34,327 nucleotides of DNA from Pseudomonadota bacterium (GCA_027624035.1 JAQBUI010000047.1:1-34327), one strand, 5' to 3'. Counted from the stretch's first letter, positions 25,044 through 34,256 are shown. Numbers and translations: made by a program. Notes: generated by a model from the sequence alone, not told the origin.

Positions 25044-25869
25044 GACGATTCGTCGCAGCAGGGCCAGTTCCCGCTTGATGGAGTGGATCCGATGCAGTAC
25101 ATCCGGTGTAGGATGCTCGAGGGTGATGATTTCCAGGTCCTCGAGGATGTCGCCGTACTTCTCCAGTACCGGAAAACAGTGATCCACCACGGCATCCAGC
25201 AACGCGTACAGCAGATAGCCAGCGCCGTCCCTGCGGATGCGCAGGTTGTCGGCCTTGAGGCGCTCGCGGATCGGTTCCCAGACATCGCCCGGTTTCTCCT
25301 GGAAGGTGATCAGCGTGTCTTCGAACAGAAAGAGGCTCACCTGTTCGCTGTCCAGCGCGGTCCCGCCACTATCAGTCGCTACCATCTGCAGCATCCGCAG
25401 CACGATGAAGGCGTGGTCTTCAAAGATCTCTGCGCGGGGCCGTTGTGGCACATGCAGGACATCCTCGGCCGTCAGTGTGTGGAAACCGTAGACCGTCCGG
25501 AACTGGTTCACCACATAGGGATGCACGGCGCAGATGTTCACCCACCGTACTGCGACCCACTCTGGCCTCGGTGACGCCAGAAATTCGGCGAGGTCCTCCA
25601 CATCGTGATACTCGATGCGGTCCAGACTGTAGTCAATATAGTTGATGCTGACCGTACCGGGCGGTGGTGGTGTATCGATATCGGGCCGGTTCTCGATGCC
25701 CGGGATCTGGCCAGGGGTCATATCGTAGGCGCGCTCGCCTGCGCGTCGAATCCCGGGCAGGCTGATGGCAGAACCCAGCAATTCCACTCCTTTGCCGACA
25801 GTGCCCATGGCAAAGCCGATGGCCATTCCGCCGATATTCATTCCGGTGCCGCCGATGGCTCTTCCGGTA

Positions 25870-25935
25870 CTGGTGACGGTATCTCCGATGGCTTTTCCTG
25901 TGCTGGTGACGGTATCTCCGATGACCTTGCCTGAC
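25870..25935. repeat. 33-bp direct repeat in the corA N-terminus
   Basis: The segment CTGGTGACGGTATCTCCGAT occurs at 25870 and again at 25903, exactly 33 bases apart, with related sequence on both sides. It encodes the 11-residue unit GDTVTSTGKAI in CorA, with a third degenerate unit after it. Confidence 0.8.
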
Positions 25936-25966
25936 CTCGATACGGAGTCTGTGAACCGGTCGATGC

Positions 25967-26497
25967 TCATCGTGCTGCGGCTTTGGTTGCGGGTGCCCGG
26001 GCGTTCGGGTAGTCCACGTCTTGCGGCGTCATGGCTCTGGTCCAGGCGGCAAACTCAAGCAGGGTGCCATCCGGGTCCCGGAAATACAGTGACCGCACGA
26101 ACACCGTGTCGTCCAGCTGTTCGGCAACACCGGTTTCCGTATCCGCATGGTTGACGACGTCGGTGACTTCGACCCCTTTGTCCCGCAGCCGGTCCCGATA
26201 GGTTTCAATGTCAGCAGGCGATACATCGAACGCGACATGGTTCATGGTACCGGGCGTCGCGGTGATTCGTGCAAGCTCAGCGCTGCTGACCGCGCCAGGC
26301 CCGTCAGGAAACCAGAAGAAGGCCACGGCATCACCGTTACCCGCGTCAAAAAAGAAATGCTTGCCCTGGCCGTTGGATAGATCCAGGGTCTTGGTCAGCT
26401 TCATGCCGAGGATGCCAGTGTAGAACGCGACGGTCACGTCCATGTCGGCGCAGACCAGCGCCAGGTGATTGATGCCGTTCAGTTTGAAGTCTGCCAT
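25967..26497 (-). CDS. VOC-family (glyoxalase/dioxygenase fold) protein
   Basis: A 176-residue vicinal-oxygen-chelate protein. The two beta-alpha-beta-beta-beta modules show typical anchor segments: INHLALVCADMDVTVAFYTGILGM at the start, MNHVAFDV in the middle and SLYFRDPDGTLLEF at the end, giving the His/Glu metal-site pattern. The reaction is not evident; the family includes glyoxalase I, extradiol dioxygenases and resistance proteins. I chose the ATG at 26497; upstream codons in the same frame have no family match. Its stop overlaps the corA start (ATGA), so the two are co-translated, although no functional link is obvious. Confidence 0.85.
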   Translation of the reverse strand: MADFKLNGINHLALVCADMDVTVAFYTGILGMKLTKTLDLSNGQGKHFFFDAGNGDAVAFFWFPDGPGAVSSAELARITATPGTMNHVAFDVSPADIETYRDRLRDKGVEVTDVVNHADTETGVAEQLDDTVFVRSLYFRDPDGTLLEFAAWTRAMTPQDVDYPNARAPATKAAAR

Positions 26498-26582
26498 CGG
26501 GTGGATTCCGGTCGTGGAAATCAGCTTCGATGTTACCCGCCACCCCGGTGCCGTGCAAAGCGCGTCATAATGGCGTCCAACT

Positions 26583-27350
26583 TTATTTGAAGGTGTAGCG
26601 CAGGCCCGAGGCGTACTCAAGGTCGTGGCTGTCGATACCAGGCTCGGGTTCGGTGATGTAGCGGTAGATAAAGCCAAAATGGATGGACAATCGCTCGGAC
26701 AGGCCGGCTTCAAACTGCACGATGGCCACGCTTCGAAGGTTGCCGGAATCGTTCAGGGCTGGTTGTGCGTACGCCGTGAAGCTGATTGCAGCATCGTCAA
26801 ACGAGTCGAGCCTGCGTTGACCGGTCACGTACAGGCTGGCACGCCAGAGTTGCTGTTCTCCCGGTATGCCGTAATGGCGCTCATGTTCCCGGATGAGACC
26901 GAGACCGAGAACGCCGTGCCCCGCTTCCGAGGGCCGCCACCACTCGAACCGATATCCGGCCCCGGCCACGACCCTGCGGTCAAGACGCTGAAACTGTTCA
27001 TGAGAATGCTGCAACAGGATTTCCGCGCCGTGGGGTCCGCTGATTTGCCGGGCGTACCTCAGGTGCAGGAATCGACTGTCTTCGACGTCCTCGCCGTTGA
27101 TCGTCTCTAATTCCGTCGTGACAACCGCCATCAGCACGGCCGGGCCTGTGCGCATGACAGAATGCAGTTCCAGGGCAATGTCCTGCTCCCGCTGATTACC
27201 TCTTGAGCCACTCAAGTCAAAGCCCAGGGTCAGAAAGGCACTGGATTCAGGGTTGGCGTAGAATTTGTCCTGGTCGTCGACGATGGCCCCGGCCTGCTGG
27301 CATGCCAGAATGAAGCCGATGATGGTGCAGCGACGGTTAAGGGATTTCAA
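26583..27350 (-). CDS. DUF481-like outer-membrane beta-barrel protein
   Basis: A 255-residue exported protein ending in a C-terminal YTFK typical of outer-membrane barrels. Alternating strands and an early SGSRGNQREQD segment resemble the DUF481 family (YdiY-like salt-stress outer-membrane proteins). Function is unknown. I chose the TTG at 27350 because a perfect ribosome binding site (AGGGG) lies five bases before it and the product then starts with a compact signal peptide (MKSLNRRCTIIGFILACQQAGA). The frame is open to 27422 with other candidate starts. It is 85 bases upstream of the VOC gene on the same strand. Confidence 0.65.
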   Translation of the reverse strand: MKSLNRRCTIIGFILACQQAGAIVDDQDKFYANPESSAFLTLGFDLSGSRGNQREQDIALELHSVMRTGPAVLMAVVTTELETINGEDVEDSRFLHLRYARQISGPHGAEILLQHSHEQFQRLDRRVVAGAGYRFEWWRPSEAGHGVLGLGLIREHERHYGIPGEQQLWRASLYVTGQRRLDSFDDAAISFTAYAQPALNDSGNLRSVAIVQFEAGLSERLSIHFGFIYRYITEPEPGIDSHDLEYASGLRYTFK

Positions 27351-27560
27351 ATAGACCCCTGTTGATGGTGAACCCCTGGCAAGAGTGTTGTTTCCCATGG
27401 GCATCTCTTGGGTGACGGCCATCCTCCTGCGTCGAGTCTACTCGGCATGAAACCCGCCCGGGAGCCGCGGATCAGGGATCGGAAACCCATCGCAGACATC
27501 CTGGTTGGGGCGTGTCGGCGCATCATCAAGAAAGGCATTCGGCGGGGCTTGATGCATGGA

Positions 27561-28889
27561 CTACTCCCGGATCGTGACGGGAAGCTCGCGGATTCCTCGG
27601 ATGAAACTGGAGCGCAGGTAGACGGGTTCGCCGGTTACCTCAATATGGTTGAAGCGCTTCATGATTTCCTCCCAGATGATGTTGAGCTGCATCTCCGCCA
27701 GGCGATTGCCGACGCATCTGTGTATCCCGAAGCCAAAGGAAACATGCTTGCGCGGGTTGTCCCGGTCGATGATGAACTGATTGGCATTGGCAATGGCGGT
27801 CTCGTCCCGATTGCCCGAGAGGTACCACATGGCGACCCGATCCCCGGCCTTGATGGATTTGCCCCGGAGTTCTGTGTCCTGGGTGGCGGTACGAGCCATG
27901 TGGGCAACGGGCGACTGCCAGCGGATGATCTCGGGCACCATCTTCGGAATAAGGTCGGGGCTGGCCTTGAGCTTTTTGTATTCGTCTGGAAACTGGCTCA
28001 GGGCCAGGACGCCGCCGGAGATGGAGTTCCTGGTCGTGTCGTTGCCGCCAACGATCAGCAGCAGGATGTTGCCCAGGTATTCATTGGGCGGCATGTCCCG
28101 GGTCGCTTCGCCGTGCACCAGCATGGAGATGAGGTCGTTGCCGGGTTCGTTGCGCTGCACCCGTTCCTTCCAGACGGCGTCGAAGTAGGCCCAGCACTTC
28201 CACAGCTCTGCGAAGCCCTCCTCAACCGAATCGAAAAATTCCGGATTGCTCAGGTTCTGTACGGTATCGGACCAGTAGATCAGTTTGTCCCGATCATCCT
28301 GGGGAACGTCAAACAGCGTGGCCAGCATCTGGCCGGTGAGCTCGACAGAGACTTCACGGACCCAGTTGAACTCCTCGTTGCGGGGCAGGTTATCGAGGAT
28401 TCTGCCAGCGCGTTCACGGATCAGTTCCTGCAGCATCTGCAGGTGCCGGGGCGTGAACATCGGGGCGACCACCTTGCGCTGATCGTCGTGCTTGGGCGGG
28501 TCTTCCTGAATGAACATGGGCAGGTGGAACATCGGGTCAGGATTGGGGTCGGCGACGCCGCCAAGCTGGATTCCGCCTTTACGGGAATCCGACGAGAACA
28601 ATTCATGATGGCTGTCCACGTACATCACGTCTTCGTATCGCGTCACCGACCAGTACGGCCCGAACATGCTCTGCTCATGGTAGTGGACCGGGTCCTCGTG
28701 GCGCAGCCGTTCGAAATAAGGCATTACTGTGTTCGCCTCGAACAGGTCGGGATGCGCCGGGTCGATGGCCTCAAGCGCGAGTGATGCGGGGTCCACATGC
28801 GGGTCGATCGCCCATTCTTCCAGCCACTCACGAGTGGACCTTCGATATTGCTCGGCGCGGCTGATCTCTGGATTGTCTGATTCGCTCAT
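27561..28889 (-). CDS. Cytochrome P450, CYP153-like alkane hydroxylase
   Basis: A 442-residue soluble bacterial P450. The heme-ligand Cys is C392 in FGFGIHRCVGNRLAEMQ, a signature very close to CYP153 enzymes that hydroxylate the terminal carbon of medium-chain alkanes and related compounds. The I-helix motif is GGNDTTRNS and the ExxR motif is EIIR. I chose the ATG at 28889: the frame stays open to 29015, but those 42 codons lie partly in a hairpin repeat. No ferredoxin or ferredoxin reductase gene is next to it, so electrons must come from partners encoded elsewhere. TTTACG and GACAAT 17 bases apart, about 45-65 bases upstream, may form a weak promoter. Confidence 0.92.
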   Translation of the reverse strand: MSESDNPEISRAEQYRRSTREWLEEWAIDPHVDPASLALEAIDPAHPDLFEANTVMPYFERLRHEDPVHYHEQSMFGPYWSVTRYEDVMYVDSHHELFSSDSRKGGIQLGGVADPNPDPMFHLPMFIQEDPPKHDDQRKVVAPMFTPRHLQMLQELIRERAGRILDNLPRNEEFNWVREVSVELTGQMLATLFDVPQDDRDKLIYWSDTVQNLSNPEFFDSVEEGFAELWKCWAYFDAVWKERVQRNEPGNDLISMLVHGEATRDMPPNEYLGNILLLIVGGNDTTRNSISGGVLALSQFPDEYKKLKASPDLIPKMVPEIIRWQSPVAHMARTATQDTELRGKSIKAGDRVAMWYLSGNRDETAIANANQFIIDRDNPRKHVSFGFGIHRCVGNRLAEMQLNIIWEEIMKRFNHIEVTGEPVYLRSSFIRGIRELPVTIRE

Positions 28890-28956
28890 GTCACTATCCG
28901 GTTGGTTGAGGGTGTATTGTCCTATCTGTCGTACCCGACGTAAACGCGATAATTGT

Positions 28957-29040
28957 GAGCCCTCAGCGTGCCCGGTCGGGCACGCCGTTGTCGTGCCGGG
29001 AAGTTTTCCCGGCACAGCGTGCGGCCAGAACTTCCATGAA
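28957..29040 (+). repeat. Hairpin repeat, subfamily A, copy 3
   Basis: Full copy whose second hairpin is perfect: 10-bp arms GTGCCGGGAA and TTCCCGGCAC around a GTT loop (28993-29015). Other copies have extra bases here, so this is the cleanest view of the structure. Confidence 0.9.
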
Positions 29041-29065
29041 TGCGCTCAACCGGAGCCGGGTGTCG

Positions 29066-29150
29066 GAGCCCTCAGCGTGCCCGGGTCGGGCACGCCGTTG
29101 TCGTGCCGGGAAGTTGGACGGCACAGCGTGCGGCCAGAACTTCCATGAAA
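29066..29150 (+). repeat. Hairpin repeat, subfamily A, copy 4
   Basis: Full copy 25 bases after copy 3, same orientation. The 9-bp first stem is perfect with a GGT loop. The second hairpin is shortened (arms GTGCCG and CGGCAC). Confidence 0.9.
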
Positions 29151-29326
29151 GGCCGGCAATAAACCAGGGGATTTCCTTTAGCCGTCCCGGTCCTTCGTAT
29201 AGACTGGTTGAACCATCGGAGGTGGCGGAAAGCACCTCTGTTATATCAACCTTTGCATGAATCTATGCATGATTTCTTGCCACTTTCTACATCAATTTTC
29301 GCACTGACCGGTCGGCTGATCACTCG

Positions 29327-32300
29327 ATGAATCCTGCGTTTGTACATCTGCGCCTGCACTCTGAATACTCACTGTCTGACGGTATCGTGCGGTTGGGTCC
29401 GTTGATGACAGCCATCTCGGACCGTCACATGCCGGCAGTGGCCGTGACCGATATCAATAACCTGTTTGGCCTTGTCAAATTCTACAATGCCGCCCAGGCT
29501 GCGGGTATCAAGCCCATTATTGGCGCCGATGTGTGGGTGGCGCCCGACAAAGAGGGCGAGGAACCTCTACCCCTGGTATTGCTTGCCCGAACTGATCAGG
29601 GCTTTGCAAACCTGAGGGAACTGATATCGCGGTCCTATACAGAGGGCCAGGATGCCCACGGTGCGGTGTTGCAGCGGGAGTGGATAGCAGGGAGTGCCGA
29701 TGGCCTCATTGCGCTCTCGGCCGGGCAGGCGGGCGATGTCGGCCGCCAGATTCTGCGGGGCGACATGGAGGCTGCCGCGCGCTGTTCCAGGCAATGGATG
29801 CAGATTTTTCCGGATGCCTTCTATCTCGAACTGCAGCGGGTCGGCCGTGCGGGAGAGGAGCAATACATCGCTGGCGCGGTTGATCTTGCCGTTCAACTGG
29901 GGTGCCCGGTGGTGGCAACCAACGATGTCCGGTTCATTGATGCAGACGACTATGAGGCGCATGAGGCACGGGTTTGCATTCATGAAGGCCGCATGCTGGA
30001 TGATTCCCGGCGGGTGCGGCGCTTTACCGACCAGCAGTACCTGAAACGTCCCGATGAAATGGCAATGCTGTTTGCCGATATCCCCGAGGCGCTTGAGAAT
30101 ACTGTCGAGATTGCCAGGCGTTGCAGCGTCGACGTTGACCTTGGCAGTTACTACCTGCCGCACTATCCGGTTCCCGAGGGCGTCACGCCGGAAGACTATC
30201 TGGTGGAGGTCGCGCAGCGGGGCCTCGCCAATCGCCTCGCGAAGATGAGTGACCCGGATGTCCCTGCGTATCAGAAGCGGCTTGCCTATGAGCTTGGCGT
30301 AATCAACAAGATGGGCTTTGCGGGCTATTTCCTGATCGTCATGGAATTTATCCAGTGGGCCAAGGACCAGGCCATCCCGGTAGGGCCGGGGCGTGGTTCC
30401 GGTGCCGGTTCGCTGGTCGCTTATTCCCTGCTGATCACCAATATTGACCCGCTGGAATACGATCTGCTGTTTGAACGGTTTCTAAACCCGGAGCGGATCT
30501 CCCTGCCGGACTTCGATATCGACTTCTGCATGGATGGCCGTGACCAGGTGATCCAGCATGTCATGGAGCGCTACGGGCGCGAGGCCGTTTCGCAGATTGT
30601 CACGTTCGGTACGATGGGAGCCAAGGCCGTCGTCAGGGATGTGGCGAGGGTGCTGGGCAAGCCCTATGGCCTGGCTGACCGGCTCTCGAAGCTGATTCCG
30701 TTCGAACCGGGCATGACCCTCGCCAGGGCGATCGAGCAGGAGCCCCAGTTGCCCGCTTTCATCGCATCGAGTGAGGACGCCCAGGAAATCATGGAGATGG
30801 CTCATCACCTTGAGGGCATTGCGCGCAATGTTGGCAAACACGCAGGTGGTGTGGTCATTGCACCTACCCGGCTGACGGACTATGCGCCGGTGTACTGTGA
30901 GCCCGGTGGTGGCGGCATGATGACCCAGTACGACATGGTCGATGTCGAGCAGGTGGGGCTGGTCAAGTTTGACTTCCTGGGCTTGCGTACGCTCACCATC
31001 ATTGATCACGCGGTCTCCAGTGCCAACCGGCGACACCGGGCCGCGGGGGAACTCGACAAGCTCATTGATATCGACCAGATCTCCCTGGAGGACCCCTCCA
31101 TCTACGGGGATTTGAGGCAGGCCAGGACCACCGCCGTGTTTCAGCTTGAGTCCAGAGGCATGAAGGACATGATCAAGAAGGTGAAGCCGAATCGCTTTGC
31201 CGACATTGTGGCGCTGGTGGCACTGTATCGGCCCGGCCCTATGCAATTGGCCGATGACTTTGTCAAGCGCAAGAACAGCGGCGAGGGCGTCGACTACCTC
31301 CACCCCAGCCTCGAAGGCGTCCTTGAAGGGACCTACGGCGTCATGTTGTATCAGGAACAGGTGATGCAGATCGCCCAGGTGCTGGCCGGCTATTCGCTTG
31401 CTGAGGCCGACATTCTGCGCAAGGCCATGGGCAAGAAGAAGCCCGAAGAGATGGCGAAACAGCGTGCTATCTTCATCGAAGGTGCCATGGCCAACGACGT
31501 CGACGAGCAGCAGGCGGATCACATCTTCAGTCTCATGGAGAAATTTGCAGGCTATGGCTTCAACAAGCCCCATTCCGTTGCCTATGCGCTGGTCGCCTAT
31601 CAGACAGCCTGGCTGAAGCACTATTATCCGGCGGACTTTATGGCCGCTGTATTGTCGGCGGACATGCAGAACACGGACAAGGTCGTGACCAATATCGAGG
31701 AGTGCCGGCAGATGGCGCTGACGGTGCTCCCGCCTGACATCAATCGCGGAGAATTCCGCTTCGTGGCCGAGGACAACGGCGAAATCGTCTATGGTCTGGG
31801 CGCCATCAAGGGCCTGGGTGAAGGGCCGGTCGATGCCATCGTCTCGGCACGGGCCGATGGCCCGTTTACCGATCTGTTTGAATTCTGCGATCGGGTAGAT
31901 CCCCGCCGGGTCAACAAACGGGCGGTGGATGCGCTGATCGGGGCTGGTGCCCTGGACTGTCTGGTGCAGACGGACCGGCCAGACCTTGATTACAAACGTG
32001 CGCTGCTGTTGGCCAATCAGGAGGACGCTGTCCGGCTGGCCGAACAGAAGGCGCGCAATGTCGACAGCGGCGTCCAGGATCTGTTTGGCGAGGATCTGCT
32101 GACGCCAGCCGACGGGGGTGGTGACAATGGTAAATATCACCATATCGATACGCTCAAGTGCCTGACGCTCAAGGAGCGGCTGGCGAAGGAGAAGGAAACA
32201 CTCGGGCTCTTTTTGACGGCGCACCCGATTGACGTCTATCGCACCGAATTGAAGTATCTGGCCCAGTGCCGGATCGTCGACCTGCGAACCACCGGCGACG

Positions 32301-32809
32301 ATCAGACGATCATTGGGCTCGTCATTGCCGTCCGTACCATGCGGACCCGCAAGGGTGAGACAATGGCATTTCTCACCCTTGATGACCGAACCGGGCGGGT
32401 GGAGGTCGGGGTGTTTGCCGACCTGTACGAGAAGCACCGGGATCTGCTGAAAAAGGACGAAGTCATTGTCGTCAAGGGCAGCGCCTCGGCGGACGACTTC
32501 ACTGATGGTACCCGGGTTCGCGCCAGCGAGATCTTCAACCTGGTCCAGGCCCGCGCCAGGGCTGCCAAGAAACTGATGCTGAGGTTCGACTGCGCCAGCG
32601 TGCACGAGGACTTTGCCACTGAACTGGCAGACATTCTGGCCCCCTTCAAAGGGCTGGACGCCGGCTGTCCCTTTGCCGTGGAATACTGTCGGGAAGAAGC
32701 AAGTGGCGAGGTGATCCTGGGTGATGAGTGGCGCGTGCAGGTAGAAGATGACCTGCTGGAGAACCTGAGGGAAAGATTCGGTTCGGAACGCGTCAGCCTG
32801 CAGTACTGA
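29327..32809 (+). CDS. dnaE: DNA polymerase III alpha subunit
   Basis: The replicative polymerase subunit, 1160 residues, the same length as in E. coli. It has an N-terminal PHP domain (HLRLHSEYSLSDGIV), the catalytic PDFDIDF motif with D397 and D399, palm and fingers segments such as VGPGRGSGAGSLVAY and the later LRKAMGKKKPEEMAKQ, a helix-hairpin-helix region, an OB domain (about residues 995-1070, TIIGLVIAVRTMRTRKGETMAF) and a C-terminal tau-binding region. It forms the core replicase with epsilon and theta. No strong ribosome binding site precedes the ATG. The stop overlaps the tilS start by one base (TGATG). Confidence 0.98.
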   Translation: MNPAFVHLRLHSEYSLSDGIVRLGPLMTAISDRHMPAVAVTDINNLFGLVKFYNAAQAAGIKPIIGADVWVAPDKEGEEPLPLVLLARTDQGFANLRELISRSYTEGQDAHGAVLQREWIAGSADGLIALSAGQAGDVGRQILRGDMEAAARCSRQWMQIFPDAFYLELQRVGRAGEEQYIAGAVDLAVQLGCPVVATNDVRFIDADDYEAHEARVCIHEGRMLDDSRRVRRFTDQQYLKRPDEMAMLFADIPEALENTVEIARRCSVDVDLGSYYLPHYPVPEGVTPEDYLVEVAQRGLANRLAKMSDPDVPAYQKRLAYELGVINKMGFAGYFLIVMEFIQWAKDQAIPVGPGRGSGAGSLVAYSLLITNIDPLEYDLLFERFLNPERISLPDFDIDFCMDGRDQVIQHVMERYGREAVSQIVTFGTMGAKAVVRDVARVLGKPYGLADRLSKLIPFEPGMTLARAIEQEPQLPAFIASSEDAQEIMEMAHHLEGIARNVGKHAGGVVIAPTRLTDYAPVYCEPGGGGMMTQYDMVDVEQVGLVKFDFLGLRTLTIIDHAVSSANRRHRAAGELDKLIDIDQISLEDPSIYGDLRQARTTAVFQLESRGMKDMIKKVKPNRFADIVALVALYRPGPMQLADDFVKRKNSGEGVDYLHPSLEGVLEGTYGVMLYQEQVMQIAQVLAGYSLAEADILRKAMGKKKPEEMAKQRAIFIEGAMANDVDEQQADHIFSLMEKFAGYGFNKPHSVAYALVAYQTAWLKHYYPADFMAAVLSADMQNTDKVVTNIEECRQMALTVLPPDINRGEFRFVAEDNGEIVYGLGAIKGLGEGPVDAIVSARADGPFTDLFEFCDRVDPRRVNKRAVDALIGAGALDCLVQTDRPDLDYKRALLLANQEDAVRLAEQKARNVDSGVQDLFGEDLLTPADGGGDNGKYHHIDTLKCLTLKERLAKEKETLGLFLTAHPIDVYRTELKYLAQCRIVDLRTTGDDQTIIGLVIAVRTMRTRKGETMAFLTLDDRTGRVEVGVFADLYEKHRDLLKKDEVIVVKGSASADDFTDGTRVRASEIFNLVQARARAAKKLMLRFDCASVHEDFATELADILAPFKGLDAGCPFAVEYCREEASGEVILGDEWRVQVEDDLLENLRERFGSERVSLQY

Positions 32810-34167
32810 TGTCCCCTCTGGACCTCTGTTGGTCAGAATCTCTGCCGGTTATCAATGGGCCGGGCGTCAATCGCGTCATCGTCGCATTCAGCGGCGGTGT
32901 GGATTCGACCTGTCTGCTGTATCTGGCGAGTTTGCTGCCGTCAAAAGATCGCCTGATCGCGCTGCATGTCAATCACCAGTTGCATCCCGATGCTGACCAC
33001 TGGCAGCGACATTGCGAGTTGGTGTGCCGAAGTCTTGATGTGCCGCTGACCTGCACCGTGGTCAACGTCTCCCGGCAGGGCAGCCTTGAGGCTGCCGCAC
33101 GGGATGCAAGATATGCCGTCTTTGAAGCCGAGGTATCCCCGGGCGACCTCCTGCTGCTGGCTCACCACAGCGACGATCAGGTCGAAACGGTGCTGTTCAA
33201 TCTGTTTCGTGGCCATGGCGCGACGGGCCTGATGGGAATGCCCGCACAACGGACTGTGGGAGCGGGTCAGTTGTATCGGCCACTCCTTGGTGTTCGCAAG
33301 GCAGAGATGATGGCGTTCTGCAAGGCGAGGGGGCTGTCCTGGATTGAAGATGGCAGCAATGCTGATTCCAGTCTGGACAGGAATTTTTTGCGCTGGCAGG
33401 TGATCCCGGCACTCGAGGCCCGCTGGCCTGCCCTTGGCGATACATTGCTCACCGCCCTGCGGCGGGACAGTCAAGCCCGAGAGGTCACGAGTGATATCGC
33501 GGCACAGGACCTGGCCGCCGCCTGCGACCGGGGTGACCCGGTGGTCTCCCGGCTGCTTGAACTGACGCCCGCAAGACGGCGCAACGTGCTGGCGTGGTGG
33601 ATTCAATCGAGGCGAATGCCCCATCCGTCTGCGGGTCTGCTCGATGAGATGACCCACCGGTTTCTGTCGGCTGCTGCCGATGCCGTTCCACTTTTGAGCT
33701 GGCGGGGCTGTGAGCTGCGGCGCTATCGGGACCGTCTTTACCTTGAACCAGAGCCGCGGCCATTGCCCGCCGGTCAGATGGAATCGGAAACCGCCTGGCC
33801 TGATCCGGAGATCCCCCTTGATCTGGTTGTTGGGGAGCTGCGGGCCGTGGCACAACCGGGCGCCGGGCTGGCACTGGCGGCTGGAGAACTCTGCATTCGT
33901 TTTCGTCGGGGCGGTGAGAAGATCAGGCTTCGCGGGGCGAACCGGTCCCTCAAGAAAATCTTCCAGGAGCGCGGGGTCGCGCCCTGGTACCGGAGCCGCC
34001 TGCCCCTCATTTATCGGGGTGACCAACTGGTGGCGATTGCCGGCGTTGCCGCCTGGTCCCTGCGCCCGGTGACGGCAGATGATCAGTCCGTCCGTGGCGC
34101 GTCAGACGGGCTTGAGTTCTGGTTTTCCGAGGCGCCCTCGGACGTTTTCATGGAAATTCACCGATAG
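32809..34167 (+). CDS. tilS: tRNA(Ile)-lysidine synthetase
   Basis: TilS attaches lysine to C34 of the tRNA-Ile with anticodon CAU, changing it to read AUA codons; it is essential in most bacteria. The PP-loop SGGVDS is at residues 28-33, followed by LHVNHQLHPDADHW and LAHHSDDQVETVLFNL in the N-terminal ATPase domain. A middle substrate-binding domain and the C-terminal TilS_C domain (IRFRRGGEKIRLRGANRSLKKIFQE) follow. At 452 residues it is of typical length. It is translationally coupled to dnaE. A hairpin repeat starts at the base after its stop codon and may shape the 3' end of the dnaE-tilS mRNA. Confidence 0.96.
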   Translation: MSPLDLCWSESLPVINGPGVNRVIVAFSGGVDSTCLLYLASLLPSKDRLIALHVNHQLHPDADHWQRHCELVCRSLDVPLTCTVVNVSRQGSLEAAARDARYAVFEAEVSPGDLLLLAHHSDDQVETVLFNLFRGHGATGLMGMPAQRTVGAGQLYRPLLGVRKAEMMAFCKARGLSWIEDGSNADSSLDRNFLRWQVIPALEARWPALGDTLLTALRRDSQAREVTSDIAAQDLAAACDRGDPVVSRLLELTPARRRNVLAWWIQSRRMPHPSAGLLDEMTHRFLSAAADAVPLLSWRGCELRRYRDRLYLEPEPRPLPAGQMESETAWPDPEIPLDLVVGELRAVAQPGAGLALAAGELCIRFRRGGEKIRLRGANRSLKKIFQERGVAPWYRSRLPLIYRGDQLVAIAGVAAWSLRPVTADDQSVRGASDGLEFWFSEAPSDVFMEIHR

Positions 34168-34256
34168 GAGCCCTCAGCGTGCCCGGGGCGGACACGCCGT
34201 TGTCGTGCCGGGAAGTTTTCCGGACGGCACAGCGTGCGACCAGAACTTCCATGAAA
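34168..34256 (+). repeat. Hairpin repeat, subfamily A, copy 5
   Basis: Full copy beginning at the base after the tilS TAG. It keeps both hairpins; the first stem has one mismatch (CCG opposite CGGA). Confidence 0.9.

Larger units (their letters stand above)
24648..25970 (-). pseudogene. corA: CorA-family magnesium transporter interrupted by one amber codon
   Basis: Read through one stop, this is a 440-residue CorA Mg2+/divalent-cation transporter with a cytoplasmic funnel domain (for example DSEQVSLFLFEDTLITFQE), a stalk helix, two C-terminal membrane helices and the pore signature YGMNFQHMPEL. A TAG at 25041-25043 splits it into a 309-residue N-part and a C-part (from a possible GTG at 25028) that holds both membrane helices. 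The flanking residues read RRIV-stop-PTREVV, in the same frame; relatives often have Trp there (V-W-P), so TGG to TAG is the simplest change. The first 80 residues are an unusual Gly-rich extension with an 11-residue repeat. Its ATG overlaps the VOC gene stop. It may be a young pseudogene, a sequence error or a suppressed codon. Confidence 0.8.
28890..29326. other. Divergent intergenic region between the P450 gene and dnaE
   Basis: These 437 bases hold two subfamily A hairpin repeats (28957-29040 and 29066-29150) and must contain promoters for both genes. A 6-bp stem (GAGGTG/CACCTC) with an 8-base loop lies at 29219-29238, and an inverted TGCAT/ATGCA pair at about 29254-29269 is close to dnaE. 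I cannot choose a dnaE promoter with confidence; TATAGA near 29199 is one candidate -10. Confidence 0.5.

Noticed and set aside
27408..28784. A 458-codon open frame on the + strand
   Set aside because: It is the antisense shadow of the P450 gene; high GC content keeps the opposite strand open. The product has no recognisable domain.
28951..28960. Lac-operator-like word AATTGTGAGC
   Set aside because: It has no symmetric second half and no LacI-type gene nearby; it is chance overlap with the start of a repeat.
28890..29015. N-terminal extension of the P450 starting at 29015
   Set aside because: Much of the 42 extra codons comes from a hairpin repeat and matches no P450; the ATG at 28889 fits the family length.
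30482..32605. A 707-codon open frame on the - strand
   Set aside because: It is an antisense shadow of dnaE, which is certain from its motifs.
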